This document shows, piece by piece, positions 1 through 11,007 of a stretch of 60,000 bases of DNA; positions within the stretch are counted from its first letter, which is position 1; the number at the start of each line of letters is the position of its first letter. The translations under genes were made by a program, and so were the position numbers. The stretch spans positions 20,511,564-20,571,563 of the forward strand of contig CAIIXF020000007.1 of NCBI GenBank assembly GCA_903813345.2, read 5' to 3'. This stretch comes from Owenia fusiformis. Lineage: Eukaryota > Annelida > Polychaeta > Sabellida > Oweniidae. The notes beneath the pieces were generated by a model. It worked only from the letters and a program-made list of their open reading frames with translations, searched no databases and had not been told where the DNA came from.

Positions 1-964
1 TTCTTACCAGTGATACATCATTCAATTATCTATTAACTCTAAAGATTTGAAGACAAAATATATAATACATGTTGATATATCCTCATTTCCGTGAAGGAGG
101 TACAGGTATCCCGGGACCGACATTTACGTCACATATTCTCATGATTCTGAAGCTATTTTAGCTTGTTTAACATGCAACGCAGTTGAATGCAGGCTGAACA
201 AAACAAACCATTATGGTCATGAATTACCCCATTTTGTTATGCCATAGTAATAATATAATAATTTTGAATATTTTATCATCACTATGTGGTATTCATGCCA
301 CATTCATTCCACAGGGCCCTCTAAATAGGTTCCATCAAGTGCTACATGTACACAATTCTTATCCTCTTAACTCAAGATTGTGAGACAAGGCTGAATCCAT
401 TCTCTGACATGGTAGCAATATACAGTTGCATGGGTTGTTTTATTTAATCAATGTTAATAAACCTGCGTCCTTTCTCTATAGAAATAAGTAGTATAGAAAT
501 AAACAGGTCACATGTGAGCAGATGTGGACAATATAGTGCATTGGCCAAGGGCTCAATTTTGAGGTCCAGGGATATTGTTTTCTGAACATTTTGAGATCTG
601 TGGGCAGGTGCAATGTCCATATGGAGTAGGGTGTTCCCTTCTCTCACCACCCCTTTCTTCCACAATGCTTTCTCAAATTGACCTGCAAACCCCTTCCATA
701 CAACACGCTGACATTACAATACTTTCTGTTTTTGTGTTACCAGTCAGCAACAAATTTCAAACAATACAACACTTCTTGCATATAAAAAATTCAAATCTAA
801 CTCAAATCTACCAAACTGGCTAAAAACTGAATATGTGACGTAAATGTCGGTCCCGGGGTACCTGTACCTCCTTCACGGAAATAAGGATATATCAACATGT
901 ATTATATATTTTGTCTTCAAATCTTCAGAATTGATAGATAATTGAATGATGTATCACTGATAGG
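1..964 (-). mobile_element. Decayed mariner-type transposon with ~135-bp terminal inverted repeats
   Basis: Bases 1-137 are repeated in inverted orientation at 830-964 with only scattered differences (both contain TCCCGGGACCGACATTTACG or its complement). Between them the minus strand encodes a broken mariner/Tc1-like transposase C-terminal half: ALWKKGVVREGN, LLHMDIAPAHRSQNVQ, then CPHLLTCDLF, EKGRRF and, after a frame change, VALDGTYLEG. The interior (~690 bp) is too short for a full ~345-codon transposase, so it is internally deleted as well as frameshifted. The window edge may clip the left end; no target duplication can be assigned. Confidence 0.75.
444..700 (-). pseudogene. Mariner transposase fragment (DDE/D domain remnant)
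   Basis: Minus-strand translation shows the catalytic-domain landmarks of mariner transposases: D-x-APAHRS (second acidic motif region), a degraded PYSPDLAPCDYxLF-like block as CPHLLTCDLF, then GRRF. Stops and frame changes follow below 444. It cannot make an active enzyme. Confidence 0.7.
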
Positions 965-1435
965 AAAATCAAAGGGATTGGTCAATAAAAAGTATCTGTG
1001 TAAAAAAGCCCTCGTATTTAGAATAAATTGACATAGGAAAAAAAATTTCAATTTTTCAAAAAGTTTTTGTCGACTGAGTGAGTCATGATGACATCACTTA
1101 GGTTGCAAAATATTTTTGATGTGCTAAAACGTTGAAGTGGCACAAATCACATTAAAAATTTCAACTTTTTTGAAAAATGGCGGGAAATTTGAATATTTGA
1201 GAAATGAAAAGCGGACTTGTTTCAAAAATTCTCTAAAATAACAAACAAATAGTAAATGAATGATAAAAACATATTTTCAAAAAACATGGAAAATACAACA
1301 AAGCTTTTTGAATAAAAAAATATTTAAAAAAAAATAAAGACACGACAATGACTAATTTGGGTTCAATGAGTTGTCTAAATTTCCTTTAATGAGCAGATGA
1401 CAAAATGCGTTAAGTAAAACTTTTCTAACTCAGAT

Positions 1436-1680
1436 GCGAGTAGGTAGTTAAGCTTACCACTTTCGCCACCAGGTGGCTGATTCTTGAATAATCATCAGTT
1501 TTAGTGGTTCACTTTTCATATTTCCCCAAAAAAAATTAAATTTTCAAAGTTGATAAACTCTTTTCAAAACCACATTTGTAGATGTAAATTTGCATGTAGA
1601 TTCCAAATATGACATTATTTTGACTGAATTTTAATGAAGTAAATCAAGATTATTTCAACTCGCATCTGGTTATTCCCTAC
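1436..1680. repeat. Ancient dispersed repeat copy
   Basis: Contains AGATGCGAGTAGGTAGTT and CGCCACCAGGTGG, with ATCAAGATTATTTCAACTCG at its other end. Diverged relatives occur inverted at 9200-9340 and 14190-14275 (CACCTGGTGGTGAAACTGG, CTACTCGCATCTGAG), and a short piece at 2885-2920. The element class is unknown. Confidence 0.5.
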
Positions 1681-2500
1681 TGATGAGGGCATTGATATAT
1701 ATTTACTTCTTCTATATCCTGAATACTATGACCCGTGTAATAACCACACTATAATGTTAATTGCTTTCAAATAACTGAGACGGAAATCAAACATGGTTGA
1801 TTTCTCCTTCCAGTGTTATGTCTGCCTCTTGAAACCATCGTAATCTACTCATTCGTCTTCATGCACAGAGACCTGGCAGATAACATTGAAAGAAGATAAC
1901 GAGACAGCAACATTACCAGTTTGACAGTTTAGAAACAGTCTACCATGTTACACTAAAGTTTATCTTTTTTATTTGCCGTACTCATCCTTCATGATGAAAT
2001 CTATATCTTAATTGCCGCATTATAATCACGGGAATGGTGGTCTGTAAGAGTAAATATAATGCATTAATTTTACTGAGACAGATGCTAATCAAGCAAACTA
2101 ATGGACGGTAACAATCATGGCTTATTTCATCTGAGCCTTATCTCAGAATCTAAATGAGAATGATAAGACTTATTATTGTGAAATTACAAATTCCCGACCT
2201 TGTGATATAGCGAGTGACTATTAGTAGGTGTTGGGAATGAGTTCTGTATCGTATTTTACGTTACCTCTCGTAGAGTCCAGATCTAAAGGATCTGATGCAT
2301 TATAAATAATTTATTAAATTCTTGAAATTGCCATTATTTTAACCTTATTATATACAATTGAACTTATTCTAGTATAATCAATATGTAACCTTACTCCCGA
2401 TTCGGCAATCCATAGTCACGTGAAATGAAACCGAACTGCCCGTTCCTCGTTTATGATTGGTCTAATGTCAGAGGGCAATATACTTCGACAGGGAACCAGA

Positions 2501-3575
2501 AGAAGTGAGTAGCTCCCAATTACCATTATGCTATCCAATCAATTTGCAAGATATGATCACGTGAACAATCTTGAAATCGTGGAAATGGCTGTGTATTTTC
2601 ATCAATTCTAAATTACGGTAATACTACATGGTGACACACAAAAATGACACCCACATGGGGTTGCATAACTGTTGCATAACGTATGATTTGTTGAAGTTTT
2701 TGTACATATTTGGCATTTACCTGTCAATACAAACTTTCATGTACATAATGCGAATCAAAATTCTGGACATTTTTATTTGAGTGCTGGATTTCTGGGTCAC
2801 CTTGTATTGTGATTTACAACCGTTAAAAAAGATGTTTATAAACTTAGATTCAGTGAAGCATGGACTGGTGATAGTATGTACATGTAGTTACCAGTTTCAC
2901 CATCAGGTGGTTAATTCGGGTCACGTGAGATGTGTTAGATAATTGTACGTCTGAAAATGTGTCTGGCGAAAGAAAATGCTATCTGCCCGATACAAGAAAA
3001 CAGATTTCACTTTTTGTGAATTTTTAACATTTTTTAGGGCTGAGAAGATTTGAGATGTCATGGTTTATCATGATGTACCTACCTACACCTACGTTGCTTT
3101 ATTACGGAACGTCGATACGCCATTGTTTATTAAAATTAGTCGCTTCGCTTTAGCCATAAAACGCTACTTCGGCAAATCATTTCTGCTAAACTCAGGGGGG
3201 GGGGGAGATTTCCCAAAGATGCCCTATCATATTAGCACGTTCGAAAACAAATTTTATAAACATGCCTCAATTTGCCGTTAAAATGGATCTCCAAATGTTC
3301 ACTGTAGTTTTATGAGTATTCTCTACAAGTATGGATCGAGTAACTTCAATAGTTTTACCGTAGGTTTGAAATGATGATGTTGAACTGATGTTGACGCCAT
3401 TCCCACGATTTCAAATTTAACTTTGCGCATGCGCAGCACTGAGAGAGCACGTGCTAAGGTTTGTTCACGTGATCGAATCCTGCAATTTGATTGGAGATGA
3501 TGCAAGAGATGATGTAATGGGGAATCCCCGAATACGATAGAATATGAAAGAATTATGGGAGCTACTCACTCCTCC
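2501..3575. mobile_element. ~1.07-kb imperfect inverted-repeat element
   Basis: The left flank around 2501-2605 (AGTGAGTAGCTCCCA, GATCACGTGAACAA, TGAAATCGTGGAAATGGC) recurs in reverse complement at about 3390-3570 with insertions between matching blocks. No transposase motif is seen inside. The interior contains a nested small element (2625-2806) and an 11-G run (3195-3205). Confidence 0.5.
2625..2806. mobile_element. Small TA-flanked MITE nested in the 2.5-3.6 kb element
   Basis: Imperfect inverted ends TACATGGTGAC... and ...GTCACCTTGTA, each bounded by TA as expected for Tc1/mariner insertions, enclose 182 bp with no coding capacity. The terminal similarity is short, so the call is moderate. 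Confidence 0.4.
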
Positions 3576-3616
3576 TGTGCTAAACTAATGTATTTGGAAC
3601 GTGGCTATGACGTCGT

Positions 3617-4525
3617 TATGACGTGCACGGACCTGGGGACAATTCGGGAAATACGGGCTAATCTCAGCTTTGAGCGTTAATCTCTGCCTTATTTAAAAAG
3701 CTAACTATGTGTTTTATATATCATTTTAAAGTATTTTTTATTCGCATTTCAGTGAAATTATTTTTCCTTCAAAATTTTGATGGGATCCAACATTTTTTTA
3801 AAGTTAAAAATATCCCGACATCGTCAAATACGCTGTAAGACGTAACACTTTACGCTTATAGGGCTCGTTGAAATTGGGATAACTTTTGATATAATGATCA
3901 AAATCCCACTAAAATTTCACAATTTATTCAATGGAACATATTCATTTATGACGTCACAATTGCTTAACGGCTCCCGCTCAAATTATCGTGTATGAACGCT
4001 TTTAAAATTTTCAAAATTCTGTAAGGTTTTGAAGGCGAATGGGACGAGCAATAAGTTTACCTTCATTTAACCTTCTAATTTAAGTCTGATTTGAAAGAAA
4101 AATTAACTGCATAATATTGTCATGGCGAAATTTACAAAACAATAATCAGTTTGTTTATTTTGCAAATAATATTATAATAAGAGCTGGTTTTCGAGACTTG
4201 AAAAAAATGTGACGCATCGATTTTTTACCACAAATTCCATACATATCAATTTTTACCAACGCCCCAAGTGGATTTCTTGACTGTTTTTCAAAATTCAAAA
4301 ACATTTTGGAAATATTGTTCTCGAGATCTTGCTACCCTGTGAATTTTGTCATGATTAGATAAGGATAAAGTATTTTATTTTTAGGTTGACTAAACTTGAC
4401 AAAAATGTGACGCTTGTCATTTTTGACGTTGTAAGGCTGTTTGCGCCCTATGCTGCTCATTGTTTTGTCTTGGTTTTTGACGCCATAATGTTACGCTAAT
4501 TGTCCCCAGTTTCGTGCGACGTGTA
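3617..4525. mobile_element. 909-bp TA-flanked non-autonomous DNA element, copy 1
   Basis: The inverted ends are TATGACGTGCACGG..CTGGGGACAATT on the left and the complement of TACACGTCGCACG..CTGGGGACAATT on the right, with TA at both edges. A second copy of identical overall length lies at 53943-54851, same orientation. No transposase motif is seen. It is best described as a MITE-like, Tc1/mariner-targeted element. Confidence 0.78.
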
Positions 4526-5478
4526 CATACATTTATTGTACATAATTTGATCAATATATTCATTTCTCTTGTCCAGCTTTTTTTGACCAGCACGTACTAT
4601 ACACGATTGATCCTTGCCAATTATGGTCAGTCACTCGTCGTGTTAATGGAATATATTAAAATTGATCTTGATCGTAAATCAAGCATTATCTGTCAGGTTT
4701 TTCTAGCTCTATGATTTTTCTACCCAGTGATTCGATTTATTGCTTAGTAAAGTGTTAATCTACTTTGTTTTGTTCTTCTCGTGTCCTTTATATGGCTGAG
4801 CAAACTGGTGGAGCGAGATGGATGGACATTATTACATTATTGTCTCGAATATTAATGTAGAAAATAACAACATTGGACGCGATTAACCCCTGTAATATAT
4901 CTTGTAACAGTAAACATATTATGACAGTTGTGATTTTGTCATTGCTATTAGTTAATTGAACCACTGTTGCTTGGTTTATTTACATGTACATACTGAATGG
5001 TACTAGATTCTAAGACATTGCATCAAGTGTATTCTAATCAATCTGAATCATCTTATCCATCACTTGGGAGATATTCAATTTAAGAAAGAATAGTCGACAT
5101 GTTTTTCAAAATGAACCAATGATGTTGTTTTCGATACGGTATTAAGTCTAAAATAGCAAATCGGAGTCACCCATCGTGTCCTTACTGCTGTTTCATTCAC
5201 CCCAGCCAGTGTAGGTGGTATTTAGTATCAAGAATAGCAGAGAGTGAATAGGGAGCTAAGCCTGCTTATTCAAGTTAACAATATGTATGTATGATTCCGA
5301 TATGTTGGTATCGACGAGGACACTTGACTTGACCGGAATACAATGATGCTTCAAAATTGGAGTAATTAAAACTGATCTGCTGAAGGAAAATAACAAAACG
5401 CATCAACACTTGATTAGATCGTTACGTTAATGACGTGTTACGCTTCATTTGTTAGAGCTGGTATAAGACGTTTAGGAA
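4526..5478. other. No gene seen
   Basis: AT-rich single-copy-looking DNA. A 66-codon open frame at 4514-4714 has no recognisable domain and overlaps the end of the 909-bp element, so it is not called. Confidence 0.5.
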
Positions 5479-5670
5479 TTACTCGAATAAAGCCATAGAT
5501 TCATCATACAGATAGCGTGCTGTAGCGTCTACATACTGCCACTCAGTGTATTCGCTGAAAGTACGATCTAAGAAGTATATCGTTCGGTCTTTGTAATAGC
5601 AGCGAAATCTACGAATGGAAGCAAAGGTATTTAATCGAAGCTGGACTCGGCGCAGAAGTAAATAAAACAT
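5479..5670 (-). CDS. Unassigned 63-codon open frame
   Basis: Begins MFYLLLRR and ends YLYDESMALFE with a fairly protein-like composition (Arg, Tyr, Phe and acidic residues; no low complexity). I recognise no family. It lies 20 bp from the divergent open frame at 5686-5937. It could be an exon of an unrecognised gene or of an old element; a chance frame is also possible. Confidence 0.2.
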   Translation of the reverse strand: MFYLLLRRVQLRLNTFASIRRFRCYYKDRTIYFLDRTFSEYTEWQYVDATARYLYDESMALFE

Positions 5671-5685
5671 TATTATTCCATTTAA

Positions 5686-5937
5686 GGGGAAGTGTCTACA
5701 GCACCAACAAGAAGACTTGTATTTGACTTCAGAAATTTCAACGAATCACCGTCGCTAAGAATCGCTTTGTTAATTAGATACAACAGAACAGAACATCAAT
5801 TTCCGATAAGCGATAAAACCTTTGCAGACAGGATCAAACAACTTGATGAAACTATTACTATAAGTGGTCAAATCTGCAGATGGGGAATAGGATTGGGCCA
5901 TGCGCAAACCGGCATCGGGCCACTGGTACATTTAAAG
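5686..5937 (+). CDS. Unassigned possible internal exon
   Basis: An open frame from just after TTTAAG (a possible acceptor) to a donor-like AAG|GTATTA at 5938 encodes TRRLVFDFRNFNESPSLRI and then DKTFADRIKQLDETITISG plus CRWGIGLGHAQTG. Composition is protein-like and the 3' edge looks like a splice donor, but I recognise no family and found no partner exons. Confidence 0.25.
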
Positions 5938-5967
5938 GTATTATATCCCAGTTTTTTTACATTGTAA

Positions 5968-6908
5968 TGGCATACATTTTCTTCCAAAAAGTTCTGTGAA
6001 TTTTTTGGTACTTTTTGACTCAAAATGCTGTGTTGAATAATTTTGCTACTTATTGCAGACCAGAAATAAACACTTACTGTTATATATCAGTCTGAAGCAA
6101 CCATACACTTTTAAACAATTTTGGTTGGTTTTATCAGTTGTATTTCGTGCTTACATTTGATCAAATATAGCATCAGCAATTTCATGACAAAAAATGAAAC
6201 CAAATAATATTAATTTTCAAAAGTTGTGAACATTACATTCATAGGATGACGCACTTTTAGACACGCGTTTACGTAGTATTGTATGTACTGGTTCTTCAAA
6301 GACATTGGTCTTCCCTGTACGGTATATGCAAATAAACATTGATCAAAACAAAGAACGTGAAATCCCTACTAACTTTTATTTTTGCTCGTTGATTGTTTTG
6401 ATGCTATGGGTCTGTTTGAATTCCTCTAAGAATACAGCGTCTGTCAGATCACTGAGATAACTGGCTTAAAGAATCAGGCCTGGCAAGCAACGTTTCCAGA
6501 ATTTGTCTCAATAATATGTTGGGGTCATATCATTCCTTGTCATGTCTCTTTAAAGTTCCCAAAGTTCATAATCTATTCCAGGAACCTAGAGATGGTTCAT
6601 GTTTATGTGTTTATTTTTCTTAATATAGGTATCATCATTTGTTTTAGGGATCTAATTTCTGCACTTAGAATCCCTCTCCATTTGAAAATGAGTCTATGAG
6701 AATAATACGTATATCGAAGATGGTAAAGGAAAGATATACAGTATGTCAATTGTTCATATTGCTTTCAATTTTGTCAACCACTTTATATTCGATTCTGACT
6801 TTGAGTTCGCCATTCTGCAATGTGAGTTCGCAACGGCTACGTGAGCTTTAACAAGCGTGATATTAAGAATTGGAATCTGTCAAGGAGTGCTAGATTTCTC
6901 AAGATTAT
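5968..6908. other. No gene seen
   Basis: AT-rich sequence with no recognisable coding block or repeat. Confidence 0.5.
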
Positions 6909-8545
6909 TAGACTCCAGATTGAAAATCTGGAGTCTATTGCTTTTGCCTGTTTTCTTATTATTCCTCTTTTTCTTTCTTTCTTTCTTTCTTCCTCCTAAC
7001 AGATTTTCTCTCCAACTATAACATCTTACTTAATCCAACCTACATGGTTGACTAGGGAATGTATCTGGCTTTCTGGGAAATTAGGTCAAATTTTTATCTA
7101 GGTCATAGGTCAAGAACTAGGACAAATCTTGGATTTTCACTAATTCACCACTTTTCTCAGTCGTCTTTCAATATTTTCGCTCCGGGTTTTTTTCATCATG
7201 TTCCTTGGCAAAAACGCTAATTCCGTAAGGCAAATTGTTTTTTGATTACTCCTACCGATTTTGAGATATTGCGTCCAAAAAGTAGGTCAGAACAAAAAAC
7301 TCTCCAAATTCAACATGTGAGTTATGAAATAAGTGTAGAATGATCTCAGGAATCCGAATCTGCAAACCAAATTTGGATCGGACTTTCGGTTCGGAAGTTA
7401 TGGCATTTTGAAAGCTCAAAAATCGCTAAATTTGGTGCCTATGTTAAGTCAATGGGAAAAAAAACTTTTTCGAAGTGTAAAATACAAGATATAGACTGAG
7501 TACAGCTTAACATAATGAATGCTTATAAAAGAAGGGGACCTCAAAAGCTACATAGCTTCAAAATTTGGACACCAAAATGCCTAGGTCAAAATCTAGGTCA
7601 AATTCATAGTTTTTCCTTATTTTTACGATTCTGACACTACACTTTAATAATTTACTTCAAAATTTTGTATACAGGTAGCAAAGAGTGTGCTAATAGTGTT
7701 AGCCTTTTGCCGTCAGAAAGTATTTTGACTCACTTTTGAGATATGGTGTCCGAAAAGTAGGTCAAAATAAAAAGTTCTCAAAATTTAACATATGAGCTAT
7801 GAATTAAGGGTAGAATTTTCCCAAAAATCCGAATCTGCAAACCAAATTTCAATCCGACTATCGGTTCGGAAGTTATGGCATTTTGAAAGCTCAAAAATCG
7901 CTAAATTTGGTGCCCCATGTTATGTCAATGAGAAAAAAGATTTTTTTGAAGTGTAAATTACCAGATATAAACTGAGTACAGCTCAACATTCTGAAAGCCT
8001 ATAAAAGAAGGGGACCTCGAAGGCTATCTAGCTTTAAAATTTGGACACCAAAATGCCTAGGTCAAAATCTAGGTCAAATTCATAGTTTTTCCTTATTTTT
8101 GCGATTCTGACATTACACTTTAATGATTTGCTTCGAAATTTTGTATACAGGTAGCAAAGAGTGTGCTTATAGTGTTAGCCTTCTGCCGTCAGAAAGTATT
8201 TTGACCCACTTTTGAGATATGGTGTCTGAAAAGTAGGTCAAAATAAAAAGTTATCCAAATTTAACGTATGAGTTATGAATTAAGGGTAGAATTTTCTCAG
8301 GAATCAGAATCTTTAATTCAAATTTCGATCCAACTTCTGATTAGATAGTTATAGCGGTTTGAAGTCTCGAAAAGTCGATATGATGATATCCCCATGTTAA
8401 GCCAATGTGTCGACGATAACATTCTTAAGAGTTGTCTAAATGTCTATATTCTCATGATTCTAGCTGACTCAGCTTATTCTGAATGACTCAGCTTACAAGT
8501 ATTTGGATGACTCAGCTTAAAAAAAGTCTGAAATCTGGAGTCTTA
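6909..8545. repeat. Dispersed repeat with ~476-bp internal tandem duplication
   Basis: The block opens with a hairpin (GACTCCAGATT..AATCTGGAGTC) and closes with AATCTGGAGTC at ~8533. Inside, a unit containing CCTAGGTCAAAATCTAGGTC recurs at 7576 and ~8052, roughly 476 bp apart, together with GGTTCGGAAGTTATGGCATT at about 7386 and 7863; a third partial unit follows to 8400. A related single unit is at 26080-26560. A (CTTT)n microsatellite lies at ~6966-6992. It has no coding capacity. Confidence 0.7.
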
Positions 8546-10746
8546 AATTGAACTTGTTCAATTTACATGTCTAGTTACTTTTAATTACAGAACCAATTAA
8601 ACTTTACATTTGATGTTAGCAAACGTTACAATTTACATTAATAAATCTGATGCAGAACATCAGACTAGAATGGCATTCTCTATTGTTAACGAATAAACCA
8701 AGTTTTAAAAGAATTTTAAAAGTGCATCAATGGAGATTTGGCAAAGACGCTTTTCGAGAAAAGTTGAAAAAGTCACGGAAAATGATTTAAACAGCATGAA
8801 TCAAAGTTATTATTGTAGTACACATTTCACTGAATTCAAATATGGTATATTAAAAAGAAAGAAAAGTGTCATTAGAGGTTTAATTTGCAAAGCTCTTAAA
8901 ATCCCTGATTTCAAAGTTACAGAGCTCCTCTATTGGTAATTGGTACACCCAAGTTTAAGTAAGTTCGGACATAATTTCCGAGATGGAACTTTTCCACGTA
9001 ATCCTTGACCAAGTGATCGACGTCACTGACAATGTTCTGTCGATTGTATCTCATGTATCTCTCTATTGTTATTATTAATTACACATTATTAATTAATGTT
9101 AATTATTAAAAAAATGATTAATTGCGGTAATCTAACTCCGTTTAACAGTGATGGCATTTTAAAGTAAGGGTCTTTTATTTGATATTAACATTGATTTTGT
9201 CATTATTAGACTAGATGCAAGTAGAAATAATCTTGATTTACATAATCAAATATTTAAAATTTAGTGATTTAATATTTGAAATCTACATCTGGGAATGTGG
9301 TTTTAAGAATTGTTGATCAACTACCTACTGGCACCAGGGTTCAAACAGTACGGTCTCTTACAGAGTGGTCCAAAATTGTGAACCCTTGCAACAAGCTATA
9401 TCTCAGTTATTACTTGCATTAATGGGCTGATATTCTCACATGTTTTAGAGGAAGGTCTAAACTTTTACTGGGGACCATAAAAATGTCACTTAGTCTTAAT
9501 TCCTGCAGAAGTTGTGACTGTCCAACATCATGGACCATGGGGCTATGTCCAATATTGTACATCCCGTCCTTTAACGGTTATAGATATACCATTAGCGATG
9601 TCATGTCACTTCATAAGCTCAATATGTATTTACATTTCTACAAGCCAATTCCAAAGTGAAAGTAATTAGTATTTATTTATTTATGTAAATGAAGAGCGTT
9701 TATATCGATATACAGTTAACGGCAAGTAATGATGACTCGGCAATACATCAACGCTTTATGATCAAAAGAATATGCAAATGTCAGCTGTAGCGTTTTTATA
9801 ATCATATCATTGGTTATTTTAAACTTGAAACACAAGGTTTTATAAGTTGTATGTCAATAAGTATATCCTTTCATTATAATCGTACATCGTCATCATTTGT
9901 ATAGTTCTTGTATCTTGGATGTTTTCTGTTTAATTGATACAATGTGTTGCTTGATTAAGCCTTACTGTTACCAACTGTTTATTTGTTTCCTAGCATTTCT
10001 GTAAAGTATTGCTCTTTATTGAAGTGTCTGGAGCTGGAACTGCTATTTCAAAGCTATTTTAAAGCCAAGAACTAATATTTTAAGACAAAAACTGATATTT
10101 TAAAACCGCCCAGGCTGTCGATGACAAAACATAAATTACTTATGGAGGGCTGTGTATTAAGTCGTCTGTTTGTTAACACTACCTGATAATATGTTCAAAC
10201 AGTTTTAAATTGATTTATGTTTTCTTTAAAATGAGTTATTTATAATTTATAACTGTTTTTTCTCTCAGTTAAATAGCACACAATAATCTAAAAGGTAGCT
10301 AAGTATCCATTTAATTTGATGGGCAACTTGATATTGAAACTGAGGTTTCTGTTGTTCCCATCGTTTGCGCATCTAGTCTGTAATGTGCCTCTTGGCCATT
10401 AATTCAAGCAATAAGACAATGGCGTTCAATAAGACTAAGTATTGAATCAAGAAAATGCTTTCCTCCTCATCTTTCGAGTCTGTTAAGTTCGTTTGAGAAG
10501 GTATATTTACTATAATGAGCATATTAATCTCAGAGACAGCTCAAAATTACTTACAGGCTACAAATAAGGAAAATTATTGTTTATCTCACTTTTACATCGA
10601 ATAACGTTAATTTTGTTATCATAACCGAAGGAAATACATTGATTTACGGCCTAGTGAAATTAATGTGCTTTCTCGCTTTCTTTTTTCTACCAAAGTCAAA
10701 AATGATTATTAACACAATCAATTTGTTTAATAGTTCTTCATATAAT
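8546..10746. other. No gene seen; one dispersed-repeat arm
   Basis: A 69-codon frame at 8730-8939 is Lys-rich without a known domain and is not called. About 9200-9340 is an inverted, diverged copy of 1440-1680 (shared blocks around AATAATCTTGATTTAC and TAGGTAGTT). The rest shows nothing recognisable. Confidence 0.45.
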
Positions 10747-11007
10747 GCCCCAGTCACATTTGATCTACGACAAAACCACGGCGGTCTACGCTTGCATTCG
10801 TTCGACTTCACTTCTTAAAAGAGACCTTCGTCTTCGTAGTTTACAACTAGACTCTGCGCGCAGGGTAACTGCGGTCGTAGCTTCCCAAAGTCGAAAGCAT
10901 AAAAAAGCATATAGAATATAGGGATACGCAGTGATGTAGATTTTCTATATCGATTTTGTGAAGCTACGGCCGCCGTACGCCAGCCGTAGAGTAATTGTGA
11001 CTGAGCC
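10747..11007. mobile_element. 261-bp MITE with GCCCCAGTCACA / TGTGACTGAGCC ends
   Basis: The ends are inverted repeats (GCCCCAGTCACA and complement of GGCTCAGTCACA) and the sub-terminal sequence is unusually GC-rich with CTACG/CGTAG blocks. An internal block including CAACTAGACTCTGCGCGCAG recurs at ~45330-45400. No clear target duplication. Confidence 0.55.
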
